From: JAWPMT01 sp965227935
Lineage (GTDB): Bacteria > Bacteroidota > Bacteroidia > Cytophagales > Cyclobacteriaceae
Assembly (NCBI GenBank): GCA_965227935.1
Contig: CBDDGS010000019.1
Span: 1,302,001 to 1,366,000 of the forward strand
Direction: 5' to 3'
Length of the DNA: 64,000 bases
Shown one piece after another: positions 22,984-32,493 of the stretch. The number at the start of each line of letters is the position of its first letter. Position 1 is the first letter of the stretch. The translations under genes were made by a program, and so were the position numbers. The notes beneath the pieces are model-generated. The model worked only from the letters and a program-made list of their open reading frames with translations. It searched no databases and was not told where the DNA came from.

Positions 22984-24405
22984 GTGAAGAGCTCCAATCC
23001 ACTTACACGAATTCACATTTCTTCAGTCCCCAGAATCAGTGTTTTTCTAGTTATCGCATGCATTGCTTCCATTGGCTGGAGCCAAAACCTCCCCACGCCC
23101 AACACCCAACAACTCGCGTGGCAAGAGGCGGAAATGGGAGCGGTCTTCCACTACGACCTCCACGTCTTCGACGGGCAGAAGTACGCCCAAAACGGCCCCG
23201 AAGGCAATCGTACCAATCCGGTCCCGGATTACCAGATCTTCAGTCCCGATAGCCTCGATACCGATCAGTGGATCAGGGCCGCAAGAGATGCTGGATTTAA
23301 GTTTGCGATCTTGACCGCCACGCATGAGACGGGCTTTGCGCTCTATCCATCGGACGTCAATCCCTATTCCGTCAAAGCGCTGAAGTGGAGAGATGGCAAG
23401 GCCGATATTGTCAGGGACTTTGTCAATTCCTGCCGCAAGTATGGCCTTAGGCCTGGTATCTATCTGGGTATCCGCTGGAATTCCTTTTTCGGAGTACATG
23501 ACTTCAAGGTCAATGGGGAAGGGGAGTTCCGCGACAATCGACAAGCCTACTACAACCAGATGGTGGAGGGTATGGTGACAGAAATTTGTACGCGGTACGG
23601 TGAGCTGTTCGAGATCTGGTTTGATGGCGGGGCCAGCCACCCGGACCTGGGTGCCCCGGACGTTCTGCCGATCGTGAAGAAGTATCAACCCAACTGCCTG
23701 TTTTATCACAACAATCAATTGGCGGAAGCGCGCTGGGGTGGCTCCGAATCAGGGACTGTTCCCTACCCATGTTGGGCGACCTTCCCCACGCCGTATTCCC
23801 ACTCCGGTGACACACAAAAGGATCAGATCACCCTGCTGAAACACGGAGATCCAAACGGTCAATACTGGATGCCGGCAATGTCTGATGCGCCGCTGCGAGG
23901 ATACAATGGCCGTCACGAATGGTTTTGGGAACCCGGTGATGAGGAACATATTTTCCCGCTCGATCACCTCATGCGGATGTATACCGGTTCTGTGGGTCAC
24001 AACTCTACGCTGATTATGGGCCTGACGCCAGACCCATCAGGCAGGTTGCCTGAGCCCGATGTTAAGCGCCTGAAGGAGTGGGGAGTGGAGATACAAAGGC
24101 GATTTGGCCTGCCAATTGCAGCGACGAGTGGGCGTGGAAGTGAGCTTCTTCTGGAGATTAACGAAAGCAAAAGAGTCACACGCATCATCCTCCAGGAGGA
24201 TATCAGGAAGGGTGAGCGTGTCCGTCGTTATGTGCTGGAAGCACAAGTGAACGGCGAGTGGCGGGAAGTAGGAGAGGGCACGTGCATTGGTCACAAGCGG
24301 ATCCAGGAAATTGCACCTATCGAAACCTCCGCACTCCGACTCCGGGTACTCGAATCGAGGGAAGTCCCTCAGATCAGGAGTTTTCGCGCTTTTGAAAGCG
24401 ACTGA
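22984..24405 (+). CDS. Alpha-L-fucosidase (GH29), secreted
   Basis: 473 residues from the GTG at 22984, two bases after the previous stop; the frame is open upstream to a TTG at 22927 inside that gene. Signal peptide ISVFLVIACIASIGWSQ. GH29 TIM-barrel landmarks: MGAVFHYDLHVFDG, FAILTATHETGFALYPS, YGLRPGIYLGIRWNS, and LFEIWFDGG, whose Asp is the expected nucleophile. The C-terminal ~100 residues form the family's beta-sandwich. It removes alpha-L-fucose from glycans, probably in the periplasm or outside. Close spacing suggests co-transcription with the channel-like gene. Family call firm; linkage preference unknown. Confidence 0.9.
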   Translation: MKSSNPLTRIHISSVPRISVFLVIACIASIGWSQNLPTPNTQQLAWQEAEMGAVFHYDLHVFDGQKYAQNGPEGNRTNPVPDYQIFSPDSLDTDQWIRAARDAGFKFAILTATHETGFALYPSDVNPYSVKALKWRDGKADIVRDFVNSCRKYGLRPGIYLGIRWNSFFGVHDFKVNGEGEFRDNRQAYYNQMVEGMVTEICTRYGELFEIWFDGGASHPDLGAPDVLPIVKKYQPNCLFYHNNQLAEARWGGSESGTVPYPCWATFPTPYSHSGDTQKDQITLLKHGDPNGQYWMPAMSDAPLRGYNGRHEWFWEPGDEEHIFPLDHLMRMYTGSVGHNSTLIMGLTPDPSGRLPEPDVKRLKEWGVEIQRRFGLPIAATSGRGSELLLEINESKRVTRIILQEDIRKGERVRRYVLEAQVNGEWREVGEGTCIGHKRIQEIAPIETSALRLRVLESREVPQIRSFRAFESD

Positions 24406-24476
24406 CCTACCGGGCCGACGACTTCACGGTCGGTAAGCCGTTGCAATATTTGTAGATTGCCACGAAATAGTTTCCA

Positions 24477-25565
24477 TTGAACTGGCCTCAGGTAATTTCC
24501 GACATCATCGTCAATGCTGGCATCGCCAATGGCTTTGTGTTTGCCGTCATCTTGTGGCGAACTCGATCGGGAAGTAACTATAGTCAGCTCCTGCTATCCT
24601 GGCTATTGATGGACCTATCAATGATCATCTTCAGGATACATTACCTGCAGCCGGTCATGATCCATGGTTTTGGGGCGCCTTTTCACATTTCCGGGCCCTT
24701 CATCTTTCTCGTCGGGCCGCTTTGTTATCTGTACCTCAGGTCCATCGTGCGCGGTGATCGGGGTTTCAGGCGGGTGGACCTGGCCCATTTCCTCCCAGCA
24801 CTCGTGCATCTCCTGTTGTTTTTGCCCGCTTTTATCATCGGCTGGGAAAGCGATTATGCCTTCTATTTGATCAGGTTCATCGGGTCGCCGTGGATATTCA
24901 TCATTATCCAGCTCGCTTACTACCTGTACCATACGCGGCGGTTGGCAGCAGAATACCGTCAGCTACTCATCGGCACGGTCTCCAATGTCGAGGGCCGTGA
25001 GGTGGCATGGGTGGAGCGCATGAGTTGGGTGCTGGTGGTGATCCTTGTGTTTGTCACCATTGTCTCGCCAGGGCTCGTGCATGGTCCCGGGCTACGGGCG
25101 TACTTTCATGCCAGTGACATGTTCTTCTCGCTTGCGCTTTTCTACATCGCCAGTCGTGGGCTACTGCAGCGTCGGGGCCCAACACCAGAAGGTCTCCCGA
25201 GCGAACACTCCCTGGCAGAAAAGGATCTTGGTGATCTCAAAGCGACTTTGCTTACCTACATGAAGGAACAAAAACCCTTTCTTGATCCCGAACTGACGTT
25301 GGCAGGCCTGGCGCAACAAGTAGACATGGGGCGCAACCAATTGTCGGAGGTGATCAACAGTGGGGTGGGAGATAACTTTTACCATTTTGTCAACCAGTAC
25401 CGTGTGGATGAGGTCAAGCGTCTCATTGATGACGATACACAGCGCAAGTACACAATCCTTGCACTAGCACGGGAGGCGGGCTTTCATTCCAAGTCTTCCT
25501 TCAACCAGATCTTCAAGAAATTCACAGGGCTGACTCCGTCCGAGTACCGAAACGGACATTCTTAA
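24477..25565 (+). CDS. AraC-family regulator with N-terminal membrane sensor
   Basis: 362 residues starting TTG. Seven hydrophobic segments (from ISDIIVNAGIANGFVFAVIL to LVVILVFVTIVSPG and a short one after) make up the first ~235 residues. The C-terminal ~100 residues are an AraC double HTH (LTLAGLAQQVDMGRNQLSEV; LAREAGFHSKSSFNQIFKKF; TGLTPSEYR). In this class a membrane sensor controls DNA binding directly. AATATTTG at ~24446 matches the -7 consensus at seven of eight positions and may be its promoter. The fucosidase upstream and the secreted protein/ABC operon downstream are possible targets. Confidence 0.85.
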   Translation: MNWPQVISDIIVNAGIANGFVFAVILWRTRSGSNYSQLLLSWLLMDLSMIIFRIHYLQPVMIHGFGAPFHISGPFIFLVGPLCYLYLRSIVRGDRGFRRVDLAHFLPALVHLLLFLPAFIIGWESDYAFYLIRFIGSPWIFIIIQLAYYLYHTRRLAAEYRQLLIGTVSNVEGREVAWVERMSWVLVVILVFVTIVSPGLVHGPGLRAYFHASDMFFSLALFYIASRGLLQRRGPTPEGLPSEHSLAEKDLGDLKATLLTYMKEQKPFLDPELTLAGLAQQVDMGRNQLSEVINSGVGDNFYHFVNQYRVDEVKRLIDDDTQRKYTILALAREAGFHSKSSFNQIFKKFTGLTPSEYRNGHS

Positions 25566-25676
25566 GCCCCTCTTTCACAGCCGTTTGACACCCGATTGGT
25601 ACGGCTGGGACGAAGTAGACCATCACACCTGGTCATGAGCCGTTTCTTGGCTTGTAACAATTTCATTTGATGATTT

Positions 25677-26183
25677 ATGAAAAAAGCTATGCTTTCTATA
25701 AGCGCTTTCCTGATACTGACAGGCTGGGCGCTAAGCCAGCCGCAAGCGTCCGAAGTAGTCGATAAGCTTGGAACGATCGAGGACCAGTTCGGTGATCTGT
25801 TTACACAATCAGAGCAGGTGCAGGAGCTGAAGTTCATCTGTGTACAGAGTGTCAACACATCTTTCCGAGATGTGTTTGGCAAGTTTCGGGGCAAGCAGAC
25901 AGACCCGAATGTGCAGGTCATCGCAGGCTGGGGAGACGTCATGACTGGCGCTTCAAAGACCCAAAAGCGGAACCATATGAGCCCCGCGATTGCGGCACCC
26001 ACTGCACTGGGACCTGGCAGCTATTCTCTCTATATGGATTTTGACAGTGAGATCGTGGAGATGCTGAATTTGAATCAGTATTCGCTGGTGACCTTGTCGC
26101 TGTCCACGGGTGATGTAACCGTGGAAGATTATGGCTCTGATCGGGCGGCCTTCCTGGGCGCAATTAGAAACTATTTCAACTGA
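25677..26183 (+). CDS. Small secreted protein of unknown function, ABC operon leader
   Basis: 168 residues with a signal peptide (MLSISAFLILTGWALSQ). No family recognised. The mature part is acidic with KFICVQSVNTSFRDVFGKFR and YSLYMDFDSEIVEMLNLNQY. It ends 15 bases before the ABC ATPase gene, so it is probably co-transcribed and may be a substrate or periplasmic partner of that transporter. Confidence 0.65.
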   Translation: MKKAMLSISAFLILTGWALSQPQASEVVDKLGTIEDQFGDLFTQSEQVQELKFICVQSVNTSFRDVFGKFRGKQTDPNVQVIAGWGDVMTGASKTQKRNHMSPAIAAPTALGPGSYSLYMDFDSEIVEMLNLNQYSLVTLSLSTGDVTVEDYGSDRAAFLGAIRNYFN

Positions 26184-26198
26184 CATTCCAATCAACTC

Positions 26199-26894
26199 AT
26201 GATTCTACTCAAAGACATCAACAAAACTTACGAAGGAGCGGGTGGACCCGTGCATGCATTGCAAGACGTTGATCTTAGCATTGCTGAAGGCGAACGTGTG
26301 GTGATCATCGGCAAATCAGGCAGTGGCAAATCCACACTGCTCAATGTCATTTCCGGGATTGACCGCCCCACGTCCGGAGAGGTAAGCGTCAAAGGCATGG
26401 ACCTGGCTCACTTCAGCGAAGGGGAACTAGCACGATGGCGTGGAACGACCATTGGCATCGTGTTCCAGTTCTACCAGCTGTTGCCCACATTGACATCACT
26501 GGACAATGTCCTTTTTGCCATGGACCTCGTAAAAAAGATCCCCAAGCGAGAGAGGCGAAAGAAAGCAGGCGCTCTTCTGCAGGAGGTGGGCCTGGGAGAG
26601 AAGTTGACGAAGTTCCCCAACGAACTATCCGGAGGAGAACGCCAACGGGTCGCCATTGCAAGGGCCTTGGCGAATGACCCCTCCGTGATCATCGCGGATG
26701 AACCAACAGGTAATCTTGACAGTGCCACAGGAGCGCAAATCGACGAGCTCTTTGCCCATCTGAATGAGAATGGTACGACGGTGATCACTGTAACACACGC
26801 CGCCTTACAGAAAGATGGTTACGACCATGTAATTCGAATCGAAGATGGAAGGCTCCACAGTGAACGCCGCTCACCAAAAGTGGCAGTAGCATGA
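26199..26894 (+). CDS. ABC transporter ATP-binding protein, LolD/MacB type
   Basis: 231 residues. Walker A GKSGSGKST (~residues 39-47), Q-loop FQFYQLLPTLT, signature LSGGERQRVAIARAL, Walker B VIIADEPTGNLD, H-loop TVTHA. The NEL-SGGE and GNLD context is that of the LolD/MacB/FtsE mechanotransmission group, which acts on substrates in the periplasmic leaflet. Its TGA overlaps the ATG of the permease (ATGA, 26891), so the two form one unit. Confidence 0.9.
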   Translation: MILLKDINKTYEGAGGPVHALQDVDLSIAEGERVVIIGKSGSGKSTLLNVISGIDRPTSGEVSVKGMDLAHFSEGELARWRGTTIGIVFQFYQLLPTLTSLDNVLFAMDLVKKIPKRERRKKAGALLQEVGLGEKLTKFPNELSGGERQRVAIARALANDPSVIIADEPTGNLDSATGAQIDELFAHLNENGTTVITVTHAALQKDGYDHVIRIEDGRLHSERRSPKVAVA

Positions 26895-29239
26895 TAGTGA
26901 TCTTCAGAAAACTGATTATCGACTTTCGTCGGGGCCCATTGAAGGTGGCGCTCATGGTGATCGCAGCGGCGCTGTCATCCTGGGGCATCAGTAGCGTGAT
27001 CTACGCCTATTTCATGTCCGAGCGTGATTTCCAGGTGAACTTTGGGACAACCTATCCAGCGGATATGGTGTTTACGGTGGATAATTTTTCTGAGGACCAT
27101 CAGGCGCTGGTACTGGCTGAACCCCAGGTGATCGATATGGAGTACCGCGACGCCCTCAGCGCCCGAATTCGAAACCGACAGGGAAGCTGGATGCCGCTGA
27201 TTATCTATGGGATCGACGATGCTGAGCAAATGCGGTACGATCGATTTGAGATACCTGACCCATCATTGTCTGCTCCTGGGCAGTTACTCATTGAGCGGAA
27301 CGCTTTCTTCTTTCTTGATGAGGAATGGGATGCTGTTGAGATCCTTTTTACAGGTGAACAAGACCCAGTCAACTGGGTCGTGGCCGGCAAGGTGCATGAC
27401 CCACGTATGGCTCCGGCCAGGATGGAAGGAGTGGTTTACGCCTATACGACGTCACAAGACGTTTTGACCCCCTTCCTCCCAGCGAATCGGAAGCGCATGC
27501 TTATTGAGACGCGGGTGAGCGAAAGTATGGAAGAGCTAGAGGCACTGGCCTCACAGTTGCGCAGTCAATTGCAGACTGCAGGTGCTTCAGTTGTCTCGGT
27601 CTCTATTCCCGAGCCTGGCGAGCATATACACCAGGGTGTCATCGATGGAGTGTCTTTCCTGCAGCGTACTGGAGGCTCCATCCTGTCGATTATGGGCGTG
27701 ATTCTATTGTCCCTCATTTTGCTGACCTGGGTCTTTCCGCAAACTGTGGACATAGGCGTAATGAAGGCTCTTGGTGCTTCCAACCGGGAAATTCTCGCAG
27801 CCTACAGTGTCGCCCTTTGTCTACTCATCGGATTGGGAATAGCGATAGGCTTGCCTTTGGGTTACCAATCTGCAGGGCTGTACAATGGCATGGTCGCCTT
27901 TTTTCAGAACTTCGAGGTGGTACCCGACTTATTGCCACTACCGATCCATTTGCTGGTTGTGCTCGTTGCACTAGCGGTGCCCTTTGTTTTCGGCAGTCTA
28001 CCGATCCGACGTGTGGCAGCGACGACTGTCCAGGAAGCGATGAACAAGACCTTTTACACACCGCGAGGAAGACCTCTTCTTGGAAGTATTGGTATGCTCA
28101 AGCCTTCGAGCCGCTACAACATCAACAACCTCTTGCGTCACACTCCTCGAACTGCACTGACTATGCTGCTAATGGCAGTGGGGGTTGGGCTGTTCTTCAC
28201 GTCCACAAATACTGATCAATCAGTCAGGAAAGACCTCGAAATGTTTGCCAACGAATCCAAATATCAAATGAACCTTCGGATGCCGACAGATGCGTCAGTC
28301 GAGGAGATCGCCTTTCTTCAGGATCTGGAGCATATTGATGAGGTCCTGCCTACGAGGATCGAGCGTGTCACATTCACGCCACCAACTGGTGGAAATCCGG
28401 AATCGGCTTTCGTGCGGACGGTAGTGCCGCAGGTACGTCTGAATCAGGGCGATATGGTACTGGGCGAACTTGATAGGGGCTGCTCCAATTGCCTGTATGT
28501 GGCCAACGAAGAGATGAGTCACCTTTTGGAGAACGTACCGCTTCATACCAACCTTAGCTTGGCCAATGGTGCCGGGGAGGTCCGCTCTTATCGATATAGC
28601 GGTGTCGTCCGGACACAGGCGGGAATTGAGGCGCCCTTCCTGGCCCTGGACGCGGCTGTAGAGGAGTCGTTCAATGCGGTTACGATCAGCCTGGCCAAGG
28701 GTCTGACGGCCGAGGAGAACTTTAAGGTATCCAATGCCGTGGATGACGCCTTTTTGATGGCGGGGATCGATTTGACAGCCCGCACCACAATCGGTGAGCG
28801 CGTGCAAGCTATCCTAAGTCATCTGGATCCCACCTTCGTGATCATCAAAGTAACGGGGCTGGTAACGATGATCCTGGGATTCCTGGGCATCATCATCGTG
28901 CTCAACCTCACCTTGCAGGAGCGAACCAGGGAGCTGGGCATCATTAAATCACTGGGAGGCTCCGTGTCGACCATCTCAAGTCTTCTCAACCGCGAGTTTC
29001 TTTTGATCAGCATTGTATCAGCAATCGTCGGTTCGTTGGTGGCGGCACCCCTGGGTATGGCACTCACAGATTTGCTCGCAGACACTTTGATTCGGCACCC
29101 GGTGGCTTATGGCACTGATTGGAGGATGACAGCCACCACGTTGGGGGTATTGCTGTTAAGCCAGGCCCTGTTCATCACGATTTACAATCGCGTGGCCCTG
29201 AAGAAGAACGCCAGAGAATTGTTGGACCACCAGTTTTGA
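26891..29239 (+). CDS. ABC transporter permease, FtsX/MacB type
   Basis: 782 residues. One N-terminal helix (VALMVIAAALSSWGISSVIY), a ~215-residue periplasmic domain, three helices with an FtsX signature (TVDIGVMKALGASNREILAA), then a repeat of the layout: helix, periplasmic domain (~410-630) and three more helices with ERTRELGIIKSLGGSVSTIS. The two FtsX-like halves in one chain make it a self-sufficient permease for the ATPase upstream. Typical roles are lipoprotein or lipid extraction, or peptide efflux; substrate unknown. Confidence 0.85.
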   Translation: MIVIFRKLIIDFRRGPLKVALMVIAAALSSWGISSVIYAYFMSERDFQVNFGTTYPADMVFTVDNFSEDHQALVLAEPQVIDMEYRDALSARIRNRQGSWMPLIIYGIDDAEQMRYDRFEIPDPSLSAPGQLLIERNAFFFLDEEWDAVEILFTGEQDPVNWVVAGKVHDPRMAPARMEGVVYAYTTSQDVLTPFLPANRKRMLIETRVSESMEELEALASQLRSQLQTAGASVVSVSIPEPGEHIHQGVIDGVSFLQRTGGSILSIMGVILLSLILLTWVFPQTVDIGVMKALGASNREILAAYSVALCLLIGLGIAIGLPLGYQSAGLYNGMVAFFQNFEVVPDLLPLPIHLLVVLVALAVPFVFGSLPIRRVAATTVQEAMNKTFYTPRGRPLLGSIGMLKPSSRYNINNLLRHTPRTALTMLLMAVGVGLFFTSTNTDQSVRKDLEMFANESKYQMNLRMPTDASVEEIAFLQDLEHIDEVLPTRIERVTFTPPTGGNPESAFVRTVVPQVRLNQGDMVLGELDRGCSNCLYVANEEMSHLLENVPLHTNLSLANGAGEVRSYRYSGVVRTQAGIEAPFLALDAAVEESFNAVTISLAKGLTAEENFKVSNAVDDAFLMAGIDLTARTTIGERVQAILSHLDPTFVIIKVTGLVTMILGFLGIIIVLNLTLQERTRELGIIKSLGGSVSTISSLLNREFLLISIVSAIVGSLVAAPLGMALTDLLADTLIRHPVAYGTDWRMTATTLGVLLLSQALFITIYNRVALKKNARELLDHQF

Positions 29240-29364
29240 CTTTGGCGCCTCGCCGTCGCCGGGCATCATTGGTCTCCCGATCTTTCGAGGATTAGGGATC
29301 TTTGAAACATCGAGAGACCTAAACCGACTCTCAACTTTTCAACTCTCCAGCCTAAACTAAATCC

Positions 29365-30495
29365 CTACAAAACCGCTTTCTCAACAAACCCAACCTGACC
29401 ATCATTGGTGACAACGCGAACAAACCGATGATTGACAGCAACGATATGAAAAGGGGAATCTGCCGCCAGGGTGTCGAGGTTCGCAGACGTTCGGTCCATG
29501 GCAGACTTGAGAAATGCCTCTTTGGCGATGGCGACGTCTTTACCTAACAGCGACGTGTCTGCTTCGAATGTGCCCGCGCGATCATACTGTGGCACAAGGA
29601 AATAATAGGGATTGATAGGCCCACGCCTGTAAATGCCAAAATGCAGGTGTGGAGGTGTGTAACGGGCGTTGCCGGTGTTGCCCACCGTTCCCAGTGTGTC
29701 GCCTTTCTTCACCACTTGCCTCTCAGAGACGAGTTGTTCCTGTAGGTGGGCGAAGTACAAATGAGCACCTCGTTCGCTGTCGTACAGCCAGACCACCTTT
29801 CCTCCCAATTTCTTCGTTTCGACCGATCTGATCCGGCCATCCGTTGGTGCGAGAATGGCGGTATGTCGCTTGGCAAAGATGTCCACGCCATGATGGTCGC
29901 GCTTGCCGCCATCGCGAGGATCGCCAAAGAAACTTTGAATGGCACGCCGGTCTTTTCCCGCAACGGGAAAGTCCAGTGATGGCACCGTCTCGATAGTGAT
30001 CGTAAATAACCCTCCGCGTAGCAGCTCGGGCTGTAGGCGCAACAGGTAAGAGGCATCTTTACGCGGCTCAAATGCCAGGTCATAGGCACTGTCGGCAGAG
30101 GCGACATGGCGGAAATCCTTGAGAGAGTCATTCTCAACCCGAAAGAGGTCGATGAATACGGCCGCGCTGTCATCGGCTACCAACTCCAGGTTGATGAGCA
30201 CCTTCTGGCCACGATTGACATCGAACCGGTAACCAAAGGCATCGGCCTGCCGGTCGGACAACTCAAAGGCTTCCTGGTAGGGGATCTGCACATCGATTTG
30301 CTCATCGAAGGGTCGCTCGGCGGCCGCCAACCACTCTTTTCCCAGGGCAGTAGTCAGTAAGTTCGCTTGCTTCAGAGAATACCAGTAGGCCTCGTGGTCG
30401 TTGCGTGGATAGAATCGTTTGGGCACGATCTCATCCTGTCGGCACCCAACAACGCATACGAGAAGCAGTAAAGTGATTGGAATAAACGCTCGCAT
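29365..30495 (-). CDS. M23-family peptidase lipoprotein with SH3-like tail
   Basis: 376 residues. Lipobox VCVVGC at residues ~14-19 marks an outer-membrane lipoprotein. Middle ~100 residues unknown. LytM/M23 domain ~190-320: HHGVDIF supplies the first His/Asp ligands and HLHFG the last His, in the usual spacing; GDTLGTVGNTGNARYTPPHL is diagnostic. The final ~60 residues (HIVAVNHRFVRVVTNDGQVG) look like a bacterial SH3 fold. Zinc ligands are present, so it should cut peptidoglycan cross-bridges. Divergent from korA across 150 bases. Confidence 0.9.
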   Translation of the reverse strand: MRAFIPITLLLLVCVVGCRQDEIVPKRFYPRNDHEAYWYSLKQANLLTTALGKEWLAAAERPFDEQIDVQIPYQEAFELSDRQADAFGYRFDVNRGQKVLINLELVADDSAAVFIDLFRVENDSLKDFRHVASADSAYDLAFEPRKDASYLLRLQPELLRGGLFTITIETVPSLDFPVAGKDRRAIQSFFGDPRDGGKRDHHGVDIFAKRHTAILAPTDGRIRSVETKKLGGKVVWLYDSERGAHLYFAHLQEQLVSERQVVKKGDTLGTVGNTGNARYTPPHLHFGIYRRGPINPYYFLVPQYDRAGTFEADTSLLGKDVAIAKEAFLKSAMDRTSANLDTLAADSPFHIVAVNHRFVRVVTNDGQVGFVEKAVL

Positions 30496-30645
30496 CCCCC
30501 TCTTGTACGAAGTGGCCGATTGGCAGGTTCCGCCTGTCGCCCATGTTCATTTACAGGTTCCTGATAAAAGTCAGTTTTTGTATCCACCAATGTTGTCTTT
30601 GGGAGCATCGTCAATGGCTACATTCCGGCAATAAACAGCAGAACC

Positions 30646-32493
30646 ATGGAGCAGACGTTAAAAGAAACGGAAGACGTTGTCATACTTTTTGCCGGCGACA
30701 GTGGTGATGGTATTCAGTTGACAGGCGGACAGTTCACAGATACGGTTGTCCAGTTTGGTAGTGATGTCAGCACTTTCCCCAATTACCCCGCAGACATCAG
30801 GGCCCCGGTAGGAACCACTTCCGGGGTTTCCGGATATCAGCTAAAGTTTGGAAGTGCCGAGGTCTTCACACCGGGCGACAACTATGATGTGCTGGTGGTG
30901 ATGAACGCCGCGGCGCTTAAAGTCAATTTGCCCAACCTCAAGAAAGGTGGTATCGTTGTTGCCAACAGCAATGGCTTCGACAGCAAGAACTTAAAGCTTG
31001 CGAAGTACATCGACGATGAGAATCCTCTGACCGACCACACCCTTGATGAATACGAGGTGCACACGATGGAGGTGACGCGCCTCACACGCGAAGCACTGAA
31101 GGAGTCTGGTCTCGGTATGCGGGAGATCGACCGGTGCAAGAACATGTTCGTGCTCGGTTTTGTCTACTGGATGTTCAGTCAGAAGATCGACAACACCATC
31201 AAGTTCATCAATGACAAATTCAGCTCTAAGCCCGACGTCCGCGATGCCAACGTCACCGTGCTGAAGGCGGGTTATCACTTTGGTGATACGCTGGAGACCT
31301 TCACCAGCCGGTTCAATATTCAGTCGGCCAAACTCCCCGAAGGCCGCTATCGCAATATCCAGGGCAATGAGGCGATGGCCGTGGGGCTCGTAGCCGCGGC
31401 CCATCACAACAACCTGGACCTGTTTTATGCGAGCTACCCGATCACACCCGCATCGGAGATCCTACACGAGCTGAGTAAGCACAAGAATTTTGGAGTGAAG
31501 ACCTTCCAGGCGGAAGATGAGATCGCGGCCATGTGCGCAGCCATTGGTTCGTCGTACGCCGGCGGTTTAGCAGTGACAGGCTCCTCTGGCCCCGGGATAG
31601 CGCTGAAGGGAGAGGCCCTTGGTCTCGCGATCATGCTCGAACTGCCCGTAGTGATCATCAACGTGCAGCGTGGTGGGCCATCGACAGGATTACCAACGAA
31701 AACCGAGCAAGCCGACTTACTGCAAGCTGCCTATGGAAGAAATGGTGAGGCACCACTGCCGATAGTCGCCGCCTCGTCCCCACGGGATTGCTTCGAAACC
31801 GTGTATGAGGCCACAAGGCTGGCGGTAGAGTACATGACGCCTGTCATGGTCTTGTCCGATGGATATATTGCCAATGGCGCCGAGCCATGGCTATTCCCAT
31901 CGCCGGATGAGCTGCCTACATTCAATATTAACAAACACGCCGATTCCACAAGCGATGGTGAGTACATGCCTTACATGCGGGATGACCGACAGGTCCGGCC
32001 GTGGGTGAAGGCTGGGACACCGGGGAAAGAACACCGCATAGGTGGTCTGGAAAAAGAGCTGGTGACGGGTAATGTCTCCTACGATCCACTCAATCACGAG
32101 CAGATGGTAGCCATCCGCGAATCCAAAGTGCTGGGCATCGCGAAGGACATTCCAGCGCAGGTGATCAACCGGGGTGAGGCTGGCGCCAAGCTATGTGTCC
32201 TCAGCTGGGGGTCCACCTTCGGAGCCATTGAGACGGCCATTCGCGACCTGGTCAGTCAGGGAGTGTCTGTGGCACATGTTCATTTGCGGTATTTGTATCC
32301 ATTCCCTGCCAATCTACAGGAACTGCTCGAGGGGTTTGAGAAGATACTGATACCTGAGATGAACCGCGGACAGCTGGCGATGATGGTTCGCCATAGATTC
32401 CTCCTTGACGCTATCAAAATGAGCAAAGTGCAGGGGCTGCCCTTTACAGTAGAAGAGATCAAAGAAGCAATCCTAAAAGAGATCAACGCATGA
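30646..32493 (+). CDS. korA: 2-oxoacid:ferredoxin oxidoreductase, fused gamma-alpha subunit
   Basis: 615 residues. Residues ~10-195 are the gamma domain (LFAGDSGDGIQLTGGQFTDT, which binds CoA). Residues ~220-590 are the alpha domain with YPITPASEILHEL, FQAEDEIAAMCAAIGSSYAG and NVQRGGPSTGLPTKTEQADL. This fused layout is that of KorA-type 2-oxoglutarate:ferredoxin oxidoreductase, which makes acyl-CoA and reduced ferredoxin from the oxoacid. It overlaps korB by ATGA at 32490. Substrate (2-oxoglutarate versus others) is inferred from the family. Confidence 0.92.
   Translation: MEQTLKETEDVVILFAGDSGDGIQLTGGQFTDTVVQFGSDVSTFPNYPADIRAPVGTTSGVSGYQLKFGSAEVFTPGDNYDVLVVMNAAALKVNLPNLKKGGIVVANSNGFDSKNLKLAKYIDDENPLTDHTLDEYEVHTMEVTRLTREALKESGLGMREIDRCKNMFVLGFVYWMFSQKIDNTIKFINDKFSSKPDVRDANVTVLKAGYHFGDTLETFTSRFNIQSAKLPEGRYRNIQGNEAMAVGLVAAAHHNNLDLFYASYPITPASEILHELSKHKNFGVKTFQAEDEIAAMCAAIGSSYAGGLAVTGSSGPGIALKGEALGLAIMLELPVVIINVQRGGPSTGLPTKTEQADLLQAAYGRNGEAPLPIVAASSPRDCFETVYEATRLAVEYMTPVMVLSDGYIANGAEPWLFPSPDELPTFNINKHADSTSDGEYMPYMRDDRQVRPWVKAGTPGKEHRIGGLEKELVTGNVSYDPLNHEQMVAIRESKVLGIAKDIPAQVINRGEAGAKLCVLSWGSTFGAIETAIRDLVSQGVSVAHVHLRYLYPFPANLQELLEGFEKILIPEMNRGQLAMMVRHRFLLDAIKMSKVQGLPFTVEEIKEAILKEINA

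Noticed and set aside
23047..23718. 223-codon antisense frame in the fucosidase gene
   Set aside because: Opposite the conserved GH29 barrel; no recognisable motif.
29271..29319. Inverted repeat after the ABC permease as terminator
   Set aside because: Arms GGTCTCCCGAT and ATCGAGAGACC pair with one mismatch, but the loop is 27 bases and no T-run follows.
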